The notes under the pieces were generated by a model. That model was not told the DNA's origin. It made no database searches and saw nothing but the letters and a program-made list of their open reading frames with translations. A DNA stretch of 64,000 nt, from assembly GCF_905171765.1 (NCBI RefSeq), contig NC_053393.1:190305921-190369920 (forward strand). The letters are read 5' to 3'. Position numbers and translations under genes: made by a program. The DNA comes from Bufo bufo. Its lineage: Eukaryota > Chordata > Amphibia > Anura > Bufonidae. Positions 10,538-19,920 of the stretch are shown piece after piece. Every line of letters begins with the position of its first letter. Within the stretch, counting starts at the first letter, position 1.

Positions 10538-11050
10538 ATGCTTAATGAGGATCACAATACACAACCATACACAAAAAAGAAACCCAACAGGAGACCAAAT
10601 CATCAGTGGGACACAAACAGAGGATCACAAGCACAAATGAGAAATAATCCAACACACACAACACAAACATATGCACAAGTGGGATCATACAATCAAATGA
10701 ATCAATATCACATCCAACCTCAAGTGAAGCAATATCCCTCAATTACTCATCACACAATTAAATCACCAACATGTAGCACCACTGTTCACACAAATCAATA
10801 ATATCCAATCTAACACCAACAATAAAACCACAGGCAGCCAATTACATGTACAATGGGGTAATTACAACTACACCTACCGATCATGGAGGCACACAAAACA
10901 ATTTAGTTAACAACACAATAAAACCCTACAATCATCAGCACAACAATCGCCAACACAATCGATCACATACACTCGAAAAAGAGAACACAAAGAAATAGAA
11001 CTAAACAAAGATCCCAAACACAAAATGGGGAAGAAGTAGGAGATAATATA
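10538..11050 (+). pseudogene. PLE 1 N-terminal region, Gln/Asn/Thr-rich
   Basis: An ATG at 10538 opens a 264-bp frame rich in N, Q, H, T and P (QPYTKKKPNRRP, QYHIQPQVKQYP), which ends at 10801. Similar low-complexity composition continues to 11050 in other phases. Such a variable leader before the RT is common in PLEs; no domain is recognisable. Confidence 0.5.
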
Positions 11051-11056
11051 GTCAAT

Positions 11057-12339
11057 TTGAGTTCAGCAAGTCTAAGTACCAGCCAAAAGAGATTATTAAG
11101 TAAGGGAATTAAATTTCCCACAAGTAAACCATTTGATAAGTTTGAGACCTATATAGGTATTGAAAAATACACTAGGAATTTATGTTGCAAAAAATATTAT
11201 ATGAAAAATCCCATTCAAGATAAAAGTCTGTCCATCTCAAACTATATACATACTGACATCAAGTTAAAATCAAAGATATACCCGAGGAATGAAATTGGTA
11301 AAGAAATGGCAGCATTTAAAGGGGCAGTAGAAATAGATATTAGAAAGTTACGTCAGAAACAGTATAAAGAGAAAAATGTGAGTAATGATGAAATAAAAGC
11401 TATCAAACAGTTACAGACAAACAAACAAATAATGAACAAATAACAAACAAACAAATAACTATATGCCCCGCAGATAAAGATGGAGCTATAGTTATTTTAG
11501 ATACGGATAACATTTTTTGATAAGGAGTTATCTAGACTATGCACATTGGCGTTTAAAAAAATGAATTTTGAATAAAAGAAAGTATTTTGGAACTCCTAAT
11601 TGACTTCCAGTATTTTATTGCGTTCCTAAGATCCACAAGGATCCTATTAATCCACCAGGAAGACCCATTGTGTCTGGTATATTGTCCTTTGACCTCGAAT
11701 CTTTCTCAGTATCTGGATATAATTCTCCAACCATATGTAAAGATAACTCCATCATATTTGAAAGACACAACTTCTATCATAAACATTTTAGAAGATTTAG
11801 AATGTCAGCCCCATTGGGTTTTAGCCACATTGTAGGTTAGTTTATTGTATACTAGCATAAAACATGATCAGGGTATAGATATGGTCAAAATAATCCTGAT
11901 GCAAGATAAAAAATAGGAAGAAGAACAGATACAATTTGTAGTGGAAAGTATAAATTTTGTACTATTTCATAATTATTTTTATTTTGATACTAGATATTAT
12001 TTACAGTTGGTTGGGACTGCCATGGGCACCAGGTTCGCCAGTTACGCTAATTTATTTATGGTGCCTTGGGAACAAGACATCATAAGTCCCAGGCTGGGGG
12101 CAGGCCTGGTACTCTGGAGTCGCTATGTAGATGACGTGTTGCTGATATGGGATAGATCTCATCCTGAATTATTGGAATTTATACAACAGTTGAATTGCAA
12201 TGATCTGAACCTCAAATTTGTACCACACATCAGTGAACATGAGGCAGAGTTCCTGGTTTTAAGGATCAGAATAATGGGAGACTCCTTTGTCTGCAGTACG
12301 TATCAAAACGAGGTCTCAAAAAACAGCCTTATAAGATAA
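11057..12339 (+). pseudogene. PLE 1 reverse transcriptase core, decayed
   Basis: Frame pieces in order: LSTSQKRLLSKGIKFP (11075), the PLE N-terminal conserved block; TICPADKDGAIVILDTD (about 11460), the RT1-type block; VPKIHKDPINPPGRPIVSG (about 11622), RT2; GTAMGTRFASYANLFM (12016) and RYVDDVLLIW (12121), the YxDD catalytic box with both aspartates. Frames shift at least between 11443 and 11460, near 11587-11700 and at 11835-11941, with stops. This enzyme copied RNA at a nicked target. Confidence 0.8.
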
Positions 12340-12447
12340 ACCTGTTGCCACTTACCTAAATAGCTGTTAGGAGTATCGGGGAGTCAATTTAGACGCCTAA
12401 AAATAAATTGCACATACAATACAGAATTTGAACTGAAAGCTCAACAG

Positions 12448-13173
12448 ATGAAAGTTCAATTTTTAGAGAAGGAATACCCGATCGAATGTGTGGAAAAGTC
12501 CTTAGAAAAAGTTAAACAGATGAATAGAACAAGTTTTTTTCAAGAAAAAATATATGTAGAAAAAGAAAAGATGGAAGGGCCTAAAATTATTAGACCATTC
12601 AGCATTGAGTATAAATCCATAACAAACATAATTAATAAACATTGGTATCTGTTGAATGTAGATAAAATCTTGAATACTATGCTACCAGAAAAAACCCCAA
12701 TTGTATTCACAAGGGCACCCAACCTGGCACTCCAGATAACACCCACTATATGTAAAAAGATAGATATACCTATAAGTGCAACATGGATGACCATGAATAG
12801 GTTCCACAGATGTGGAATGTGTGTAAACTGCAGGGTAACGAAATTCCCAAGAACTACTAAGACGATTAAATCGACAGTCAATAATTTTAATTGGGAGATA
12901 AAAGAGATTTTAACATGTAACATGAAAGGGGTCATTTATATTATTGAGTGTCCATGTTCAAAACAATACATTGGGCGCACGGGAAGATCATTAAAAATAT
13001 GTATTGCAGAACACATAAACAACATAAGGAAAGGATATGAGAAACATTCTTTATCATATCATTTCAAAACATCACATGCCAAAAACCGAATCGGGTTGAA
13101 ATACAGTGCAATACAATCGATTAAAAAAAGATTGGAGAGGGGGGGGGACTTTATATGTAAGATGTCTAGGTAA
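12448..13173 (+). CDS. PLE 1 RT thumb and GIY-YIG endonuclease segment, 241 aa open
   Basis: Residues 1-110 resemble the RT thumb/connection region of PLEs. CGMCVNC at 122-128 is the PLE zinc-finger-like linker. The GIY-YIG nuclease follows: GVIYIIECPC at 161-170, QYIGRTGRSLK at 173-183 (with the catalytic R) and an EH pair at 188-189. The expected next Arg after SLK reads as I/C, so activity is doubtful. The frame is the C-terminal part of a longer ORF, so the ATG at 12448 is internal and not a true start. Confidence 0.78.
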   Translation: MKVQFLEKEYPIECVEKSLEKVKQMNRTSFFQEKIYVEKEKMEGPKIIRPFSIEYKSITNIINKHWYLLNVDKILNTMLPEKTPIVFTRAPNLALQITPTICKKIDIPISATWMTMNRFHRCGMCVNCRVTKFPRTTKTIKSTVNNFNWEIKEILTCNMKGVIYIIECPCSKQYIGRTGRSLKICIAEHINNIRKGYEKHSLSYHFKTSHAKNRIGLKYSAIQSIKKRLERGGDFICKMSR

Positions 13174-13354
13174 GAATCAAGGAACATTTTTGAATTCGGG
13201 TCTCTTATACCACATGGTCTAAATGCTGAAATGAAAGGTTTCTTTTTTATGTAATTTATGGAGATGGCGGGGGAAGCGCACACCATGTCGATGCAGGCTG
13301 TATATCAGTGCATCGACGTGGCCTGCATCCTCCTCCCTTTCTCCCTACCTGCTT
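13174..13354 (+). other. PLE 1 3-prime untranslated segment
   Basis: Lies between the GIY-YIG frame end and the downstream pLTR. It contains a short near-palindromic stretch around tcgatgcaggctgtatatcagtgcatcga (about 13288-13316). No gene. Confidence 0.4.
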
Positions 13355-14355
13355 ATCCTCATCAAGCATTTTATTTTTCCATATATTTATTTTTCTGTAT
13401 TCATTTCTTTTTTATTTATTTTTATTTATTTTAATTTTAACACAATATTTATGTTTTTATGTTATCGTGTAGGAATTAATGAAAAGACACAACCGCAATA
13501 TGTATATAGTGTAAGGTATGAACGGATCTGTAGCAAATAAAAAGAAAGTAATGATTCCTCTTTTTTTATTTAATACCACTGAGGAAGGAAACACGTTCCG
13601 AAACGCATATGGTATGAGAGGATAAGCTGCAAGAAAACATCATATGCAATGTGTACCGTCTATGCATAACCTACATCTATATATTGAGCCTCCAGAGGTT
13701 TTAGCATGTGCGCCAACCAAAGACAGAGCAACAGGTATACACCGGTAAGAGACATCATATCTATTACTAACCCGGATACTACCTAGCAACGGGAGACATT
13801 GAGTGAGAATCTGAAGCATCCTGTCTATCGCCACCATAGACCCGTTATGGCGGCTTCAGGGACGCTGACATTGAAGACATAACGTGACTGTAGCGCTCAA
13901 TGCATATGAGCTCAATAGTATAAGGAAGCGATTGTATGCCCATTAACAAATAAGGTATATGGACATAATATAGACACCCTATATAAATATAGCACAACAA
14001 GACTTCTGTATAAAGCCCGGTAGTGAGAACTTGGATATATGAAAAATAACACGTGGGAAAGTTTAACATGGCTTAAAACTGATACAAATGATTCAGTATA
14101 AAGCATATGACGGATAAACGAACAGATAATTGAAACAACCATTTTAAAGCAGTATTTATTCTCAATTAAATTTTATTCATATACATGCGAGAGCTCCGCA
14201 TGATATAGAAGAAGTGGGACCAAGACCTATAAATATATATTTTTTATATTTTATATTTGTGTTATAATTTTTTGTGTGTTATTGCATTTATAGTGAAGTT
14301 ATATTAGTTGATATGTGGGGTATATTCTTATACAGAACATATATATGATATGTTA
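13355..14355 (+). repeat. Downstream pLTR of PLE 1
   Basis: Inverted partner of 8715-10550. At 13376-13384 it preserves the uninterrupted (empty) version of the site where the Tc1 MITE sits in the other arm. Confidence 0.85.
13573..13615 (+). ncRNA. Hammerhead ribozyme motif (PLE 1 downstream pLTR)
   Basis: Helix I ATACCA/TGGTAT is perfect over 6 bp. The core CTGAGGA (13579-13585) and GAA (13600-13602) are canonical. Helix II is GGAA/TTCC with one extra A beside A9. Helix III is minimal (A...T, second pair lost as C-A) before A17 at 13609. Predicted self-cleavage is after 13609. Short helix III is usual for PLE hammerheads. Confidence 0.7.
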
Positions 14356-14592
14356 ATATAAAAGAACTGCACTAACACAGTAAAAGGAAATGAAAAAAAT
14401 ATATAATTATTTTGATAAAATGGGACAGATATTGAAAATGCATATGCTGTATCAGGGTTGTGCCATGATAAACAGAAAATACATACCAGAAGCAATATAA
14501 AATTATCAGTACAGAATTACGACAATGAGGATAAAGTATTTTGAATGCGGTCAAAAATATTGTAATCTATTAAGAAGTGGATATACTGTGAC

Positions 14593-15482
14593 ATGCAAAT
14601 GTTTGGGCACCCCTGGTCAAGATCATTGTTACTATGAACAGTTAAGAATGTTGTAGATGATTTCCAAAAAGCATAAAGTTAAAAATGGCACATCCCCTTT
14701 GTATTTTAAGCAAAAGCAATTCTTTTCAATTTTCATCTTTTACATTTTCAAAATAACAAAAAAGGAAAAGGACCCAAAGCAAAACTTTGTGCACTCTGCA
14801 CGGTTGGTACCTACTGCCCCTTTGGCAAGTATCAGAGTTTGTAAATGTATTTTATAGCCAGCCAAGACTCTTTCAATTCTTATTTGAGGAATTGTTATCC
14901 ATTCTTCCTTGCAAAAGTCTTACAGTTCTGTGAAATCCCTGGGCTATCTTGCATTCACTGGTCTTCTAAGGTCTTTCCACAGATTTTCAATGATGTTCAG
15001 ATTAGCAGACAGTGAAGGCCATGGTAAAACTTTCAGCTTGTGCCTTTTCAGATAGTCTATTGTAGATTTTGAGGTATGTTTAGGATCATTATCCATTTGT
15101 AGAAGCCATCTTCAGCTTTTTTACAGTTGGTGTTATGTTTGCTTCCAGAATTTGCTAGAATTTCATTGAATCCATTTTGCCCTCTACCCATTAAATGTTC
15201 CTCATGACATTGGCTGCAACACAAGGCTAAAGCATGATTAATGGTTGGAGAGGTGTTCTTTTCAAGAAATCCTGTGCCCATTTTTTTCTCTAAACATACC
15301 TTTGCTCATTGCGCCCAAAGAGTTCTATTTTAACGGTTCACACGACTTGTTTCCAAAATGCATCAGGCTTGTTTAGATATTCTTTTACAAACTTCTGACA
15401 CTGAATATTGTGGTGGGGATGCAGGAGAGGTAATCTTCTAATGATTCTTCCATGAAGGCCATACTTATGCAGATGTGAACCC
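14593..15482 (-). mobile_element. Tc1/mariner remnant, 3-prime half, minus strand
   Basis: The terminal sequence near 14593 (catgcaaatgtttgggcac) is the TIR end. Read on the minus strand, frames show MDNDPKHTSKSTIDYL then LNIIENLWKDLRRPVN with 34 residues between the D and the E, so it is a DD34E enzyme of a family distinct from the other Tc1s here. Multiple frameshifts occur. Homology ends near 15482, so the DNA-binding half and the other TIR are gone. Confidence 0.75.
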
Positions 15483-15764
15483 CTAGGTAGGGGTTAGATA
15501 TGCACATTGTTGTGGATTTACACATATCCTATGATATGGGCATTTTACCCTTAGCATACAGTATGTTTTAACTTCTCAGACAAGGTATGACTAAGAATAT
15601 ATCTTGACTTGGCACTAGTAAGCATGATCTTGTCTCCTGCATGCACATTACCCAGTTTTAATGAAGTTTGGAATAAAAATAGACTCTTTTAAAGAGTCTT
15701 CAAAGCTGGAATACTACAAATCTCATGGGGTCTTCAGCCAAATTTATTTAAGTGTTATCTACTG
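15483..15764. other. No feature recognised
   Basis: AT-rich spacer between the Tc1 remnant and the palindrome. A small inverted repeat agactcttttaaagagtct lies near 15681. Confidence 0.4.
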
Positions 15765-15863
15765 ATCAATAAAATATATATCCACGGCACACTCATTTAC
15801 TGGTCAATAGAATTTATTATGTTGTCAGCACCAACTTAGTGTATTGCATAACAGAAAAAATAG

Positions 15864-15902
15864 GGCCAACGTTTCGGTCCAACCTGGACCTTGATCACGG
15901 CC
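15864..15902 (-). ncRNA. Hammerhead motif with exchanged C3-G8 pair, left arm
   Basis: Minus-strand mirror of the motif at 16041-16079, with identical sequence. Confidence 0.6.
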
Positions 15903-16040
15903 TATAAACAATATAGAAAAGATATATATATATTACAACCATCGGGTGCAAGATAACATTGAATGTAAGAATTCTTACATTCAATGTTATCTTGCACCCG
16001 ATGGTTGTAATATATATATATCTTTTCTATATTGTTTATA

Positions 16041-16079
16041 GGCCGTGATCAAGGTCCAGGTTGGACCGAAACGTTGGCC
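16041..16079 (+). ncRNA. Hammerhead motif with exchanged C3-G8 pair, right arm
   Basis: Helix I GGCC/GGCC (16041-16044, 16076-16079); core GTGATCA at 16045-16051; helix II GGTCC/GGACC with loop AGGTT; GAA at 16068-16070; minimal helix III A..T; U17 at 16075. Compared with CTGANGA, position 3 is G and position 8 is C, so the Watson-Crick pair formed by these two bases in hammerhead structures is kept but reversed. One extra A lies beside A9. Confidence 0.6.
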
Positions 16080-16178
16080 CTATTTTTTCTGTTATGCAAT
16101 ACACTAAGTTGGTGCTGACAACATAATAAATTCTATTGACCAGTAAATGAGTGTGCCGTGGATATATATTTTATTGAT

Positions 16179-16706
16179 ATTGTGACGTGACTGTCCCTCC
16201 ATTGAGCACCTCCCTGGGATTCATATTCCCCTATTTAAACGGTGTGCCTTCCAAAATTTGAATTTATTTACTGATCAGACCTCATATATACAGAGGTATA
16301 CCTCCATATATGTGGTGCCTAAGAATGTCTGTCTAGCAGTCCATAGAGACCACATAACGTATAGGGGTTGTGCCATGAAAACATTCTACATTTTTCAAAT
16401 CAGCACCTGGATATGAATACTTTTGTAATTGCATATAATAAAAATTTTGTATAACCATTGAGCTATTCAATAAAATGTATCTGTATAGCATCACCTGCTG
16501 TTTGTTCTTTTCCTTATTTCTGAATTTCTTGAATTTCACACACATTCCTTTTAAATCTTTAGCTGTCACTAGCTATATGTTCTGTTAGAAGCTGTGGCAG
16601 TTATAGGGAAAGAGCTACAGCAAAAACTACAGATCCTTATTTAGAAGCATTATAGTATTAACACATTTCAAATTCTCTCATAATGAGTATGTAGTGTATG
16701 CCCTTA
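16179..16706. other. No feature recognised
   Basis: AT-rich sequence with a short degenerate hairpin around tatacagaggtatacctccatata (about 16287-16310). No gene. Confidence 0.4.
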
Positions 16707-17615
16707 AGTCCTCATGCACACAACCATATTGTCACAGACGTTACCGTGACAGTTGCCAGGAGATCAGTGATACTGGCAACACATGGTTTGATGTGACAGG
16801 TTTCTTGTGGATCAATTGGTGTCTGTGTTGTTTCTGGTAATGGTCACACCCCTTGCTTCAGGTGTTGCTTATGTGGTCATTTTACCTTCACTATTTATTG
16901 TGGCTTCTCCAACCATGCTGTGCGGTTTATAGCTTTAGTCTTGTTGTGGATTGCTGGTGTTTGGATCTCGGCGGAGTTCCTGGGGTTTCATAGCCATTTG
17001 AAGTTAAGTGTCTTCTTCCCCTTTTGTTTATTGTGTGGGTTTACTTGTGTTGCTCTTTTCCCTGTCATTTGTGTTAGGCCTGAGGGAGACTCCTGTTTCT
17101 CCTACCGTTGTGAGGAACATGTTGTCTCTTGTCCTGACATTAGTACCAGGGTCCTACAGGGTGAGTTAGGACTGTAGGTTCTTGTGTATGAACTCACCTA
17201 CCTTTAGGGTCAGTTCTTACTTGCAGTCAGTCAGAACTTTGATTAGGGTTTCTCTAGGAGGTGACCTGATCATTTCCCTAGTTTCCCTAGTTTCCAGGCC
17301 ATTTCCGCTCACCCCTTTTCCTCCTACGTTCATTGCAGGTTTCCCTCCAACACCGAAGTGTGACACATATATATTTTGCAGTCTGCAAAACGTGATCCTC
17401 AAAAAATATGGATGATATCCGTCTGTGTTGCATCTATTTATTTTGTGGATTCATTGGAAAAATGCCTATTTTTGTTTGCAAAACAGACAAGATTAGAACA
17501 TGTTCTATTTTTTTGTGGGGCTGTGGAAAAGACACATGGTGTGCTGTTCACAATTTTTGCAGCCTCATTGAAATGAATGAGTTTGCATCCAAAATATGGT
17601 TGTGTTTATGGAGCC
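16707..17615. mobile_element. Old Harbinger-like MITE (catgcacac family) split by a solo LTR
   Basis: Left end cctcatgcacacaac (preceded by TTA at 16704) and right end ggttgtgtttatggagcc match the ends of the better-preserved copy at 47324-47647. Internal words such as aacatgttctatttttttg and gcctcattgaaatgaatg also match. The LTR at 16730-17365 interrupts it 23 bp in. Confidence 0.65.
16730..17365 (+). mobile_element. Solo LTR, 636 bp, with 5-bp target duplication
   Basis: Begins TGTCAC and ends GTGACA, the TG...CA form with short inverted ends. The flanks are catat at 16725-16729 and catat at 17366-17370. No internal retrovirus-like sequence adjoins, so it is a product of LTR-LTR recombination. 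Ty3/gypsy is likely from length and 5-bp duplication, but the family is not proven. Orientation is assumed. Open frames inside are meaningless. Confidence 0.8.
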
Positions 17616-17719
17616 TACATGTGTGATAGGTGCAGTTCACACCTTTAAAAGCCACTTCTATCTAAAGAACAGGACCCCATTGCACGCTGCATTGAATGCA
17701 TGGTTGTCACTAGTGATAA

Positions 17720-17885
17720 GCAGCAGGAGCTATATTCGAATTGGTGATATTTGACGAATATTTTGTAGAATATTCGTCATATATTTGTGAATATTCGAAA
17801 AAAAATGAATATATAGCAATATATTGAATATATTGCTATATATTCGCTTTGAGAATATTCGTCATTTTTCATCATCCATCTGAAG
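17720..17885. repeat. AT-rich gaatattcg repeat fragment
   Basis: Dense attcg/cgaat words (agaatattcgtcat, gaatattcgaaaaaa) and inverted pairs. Same family as the larger foldback at 40830-41705. Confidence 0.6.
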
Positions 17886-17984
17886 TGAACAGTACACATG
17901 ATTCCTCCCTGCTTAGGGTGTCTGGTTTCCAAAAACAGTTCTCACCAGTCCGGGCTCCCTAGGATTTCAGCCCAGTCAGTGCCC

Positions 17985-18060
17985 GTTGCCATCACCATGG
18001 GAACGCCTCAGGGTTAGAATATACCATCGGATCTGAGTTTTCGCAATCTCACAACAGCGA
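17985..18060. repeat. Fragment of the gaacgcctc/ttagaatata palindromic element
   Basis: Contains ccatgggaacgcctcagg then ttagaatataccatcggatc and gagttttcgcaatct, which match the modules at 6790-6890 and 55870-55920. Confidence 0.65.
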
Positions 18061-18154
18061 ATAGTCTCGTCAAAAGACTATGCAACCAATAGAGGGCGCT
18101 GTTCATGCACTTGTCATTAACTTGAATCTGTCCTTTTCTGTTCCCTCAGCCATA

Positions 18155-18346
18155 GGCATCATGCACATGGCCGTGTTACGTGGCTGAGAGCGGTCTGTGG
18201 TAACCTGGCTGGGATTTCTTCTGATCTATACGAGTGTATCACTGTACAGCAGCGGCGGCATGAAGCGCTCCTGCTGTCAGAAGGAATCCCGGCCGGGTTA
18301 CCACGGACCGCTCTCGGCCGTGGAACACGGCCGTGTGCATGAGGCC
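18155..18346. mobile_element. Foldback MITE, 192 bp
   Basis: The left end GGCATCATGCACATGGCCG and right end CGGCCGTGTGCATGAGGCC are imperfect inverses, and most of the interior also folds back (gagagcggtctgtggtaacc against ggttaccacggaccgctctc). ATA lies on both sides (18152-18154, 18347-18349). It shares the catgcacac terminus with the 47324 element. Confidence 0.7.
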
Positions 18347-18359
18347 ATAGAAGTACTAT

Positions 18360-18668
18360 ATGCTGTGGGCTCTGCTCCACTATACAGTGAGGACAGTCAG
18401 CAGCTACTGCCCAGCCAAGATCCGGAGGAGAAATCTGCCGCTTCCTCCGGTAGGCGTGCAAGTAGTGAGTAGAGTGGCGTGGGAGCTGGTGTTGCTAGAG
18501 GTGAGGCTCTTGGCTCAGAGACCGTTGAGGAGGACATCAGTGACTTGCAGACAGCACTCGATGATAATGTAGCCGATCTCAATTGGGAGTCGGGTGACAA
18601 AGGGGTTTCATCATCATCGGGAGAATAGGGTGGCAGCTTGCGCGTGAGGCAGCGGTGGAGCCAGGAAG
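18360..18668 (+). pseudogene. hAT-A N-terminal region, part 1
   Basis: A Ser/Gly/Glu-rich stretch that precedes the BED finger in this element. It is broken by stops and cut at 18668 by a PLE LTR. Assignment rests on position and continuity with 19529 onward. Confidence 0.4.
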
Positions 18669-18709
18669 GCCACGGAGGAAGGGGCGTAAGACCCTGAAAC
18701 GCGTCTGGT
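18668..18709 (+). ncRNA. Hammerhead motif, U4-to-G change
   Basis: Core CGGAGGA at 18673-18679 (U4 is G), helix II AGGG/CCCT, GAA at 18696-18698, helix III ACGCGT with C17 at 18705, helix I only CCA/TGG. Probably inactive because of U4 and the short helix I. Confidence 0.55.
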
Positions 18710-19520
18710 ATTACAGAGTGAGCATGGAATCATACTAAGGATAAAGGAAGCCTGGAACTAAATAAGAAATAACGCAAAAAGCGTTCCAAGAGCTGGAGGA
18801 GCAGTCGCTCAATTAGTGACGTCAGCAAAGTGTCTATCCGGTCCCCTGGACAACCAGGTCATGTGGGACGCCACGTACGGCCGGGTACACCACGTGGGAC
18901 GCTACGAGTGTACGTCCGCCTGGGAACAACGCTGCGGAGAGGCAGTGAAGAGGGGTAAGACCGGGCTCGTAGATGAGCACCACAAGATATAGGAAAAGAC
19001 TGTAAGTAACGCAACTATCGAGCTCCATTGATACTTGACATTGCTTATTCTTGATGCACGCTAGCAGACACTGGAATTTTATTGCAATATCAATACTGCT
19101 TAGCTTGAGATTCAGAAGAAATGGACGGCACTGTGCTTGTATAAAGGTCCGGGTGCACGGTCAACAGGTCGGATCCCCATCACTGCTTAGCTTGGTCCAG
19201 GCTAATTAGCAGTTCCTACGCCTAATTACAATAGGACTATTGGAATATTTCTATGCCTAACTACAATAGGACTATTGGGCCATTGCTGGTACACTGGCAC
19301 ATAATTAAACAGAGACATTGTGGTTGTATGTTTCATTAGTACACCCATAGCCATTGGATCCTATCCCCATTATAATCATATATTGAGTATTTCTGATTAT
19401 GTGTGCCTTATGTATATTTCAATCAATTTTAGGGGTATGTTTTTAGACTAATAAAGTCCACTATCTTTCGTACCATCTGTGTTTCCCTTCTGAGTGTGCC
19501 CCTTCATATCGCTTACACCT
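18669..19520 (+). mobile_element. Solo PLE terminal repeat with hammerhead, flanked by 8-bp repeats
   Basis: The flanks carry ccaggaag at 18661-18668 and 19521-19528. The insert opens with a hammerhead core and has no RT or endonuclease sequence. It ends in an AT-rich tail region with aataaa-type words (19450). Two copies of cctaattacaataggactattgg-like sequence (19220-19280) form a short internal duplication. Confidence 0.65.
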
Positions 19521-19528
19521 CCAGGAAG

Positions 19529-19920
19529 TCATTAGTGTAGCTGGGAGTCAGCAGGGTGGCAGCAGGGCGAGGTCAGGAGCCAAACGTGCCCAGGGTAGAC
19601 TACCCACTTTTCAGGAGCCTACTGGCCCAGAAAGTAGTGTTGCAGGGGATCACAGAGGCAGTGGCAGTAGCAGTCAGTCAATGCGGAGTGTTGGGGGTAA
19701 AATCACCTACTTGGTGGTGTGGCAGTTTTTTGTTAAGCCGCCGGGGGAGGTGAACATGGCCATTTGTTGAATCTGTGGGCAGAAGGTGAAGCGTGGCCAG
19801 GGTGCCAATGTTGGAACCACGCCCTGCATCAACATATGCATCGTCACCATAAAGTGGCCTGGGATAACCGTGGCTCTGATGTGGTGGTCCATGCTGCTGT
19901 AGCAACCGCTGCATCACCCA
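19529..19920 (+). pseudogene. hAT-A BED zinc finger region
   Basis: Frames read VWQFFVKPPGEVNMAIC, a stop, ICGQKVKRGQGANVGTT, then in a shifted phase a HMHRHHK-like histidine cluster (about 19700-19860). These are the aromatic, C-x2-C and paired-His parts of a BED finger that binds the transposon ends. A TGA replaces the residue between the cysteines. Confidence 0.65.

Larger units (their letters stand above)
8715..10550 (-). repeat. Upstream inverted pLTR of PLE 1, interrupted by a Tc1 MITE
   Basis: Reverse complement of 13355-14355. Matching landmarks include the segment around ccatgttgaactttcccacg (9020) with cgtgggaaagtttaacatgg (14052). The match resumes beyond the Tc1 at 10526-10550. 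Confidence 0.85.
8715..14355 (+). mobile_element. Penelope-like element 1 with ~1-kb inverted terminal repeats
   Basis: The plus-strand coding core (10538-13173) has the PLE order: N-terminal region, reverse transcriptase, GIY-YIG endonuclease. It is bracketed by long inverted copies of the same terminal sequence: 8715-10550 (containing a Tc1 insertion) and 13355-14355. Each copy holds a hammerhead motif near its inner side. GIY-YIG plus hammerhead plus inverted terminal repeats is the recognised signature of PLEs; a Neptune-like affiliation is plausible but unproven. Stops and frameshifts show it is dead. Confidence 0.85.
15765..16178. repeat. Apparently perfect 414-bp palindrome (head-to-head PLE termini)
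   Basis: Bases 15765-15971 and 15972-16178 are reverse complements with no mismatch that I could find; the centre is gaattc. Each 207-bp arm carries a hammerhead-type core, so the unit looks like two PLE terminal fragments fused head to head. No clear flanking duplication was seen. Confidence 0.85.

Noticed and set aside
16920..17415. Small hydrophobic frames that could look like signal or membrane peptides
   Set aside because: They lie inside and at the edge of a solo LTR with clear ends and target duplication.
18197..18572. Frames of 70-100 codons with Gly/Ser/Arg-rich composition
   Set aside because: They span a foldback MITE and the broken hAT-A leader; no continuous gene.
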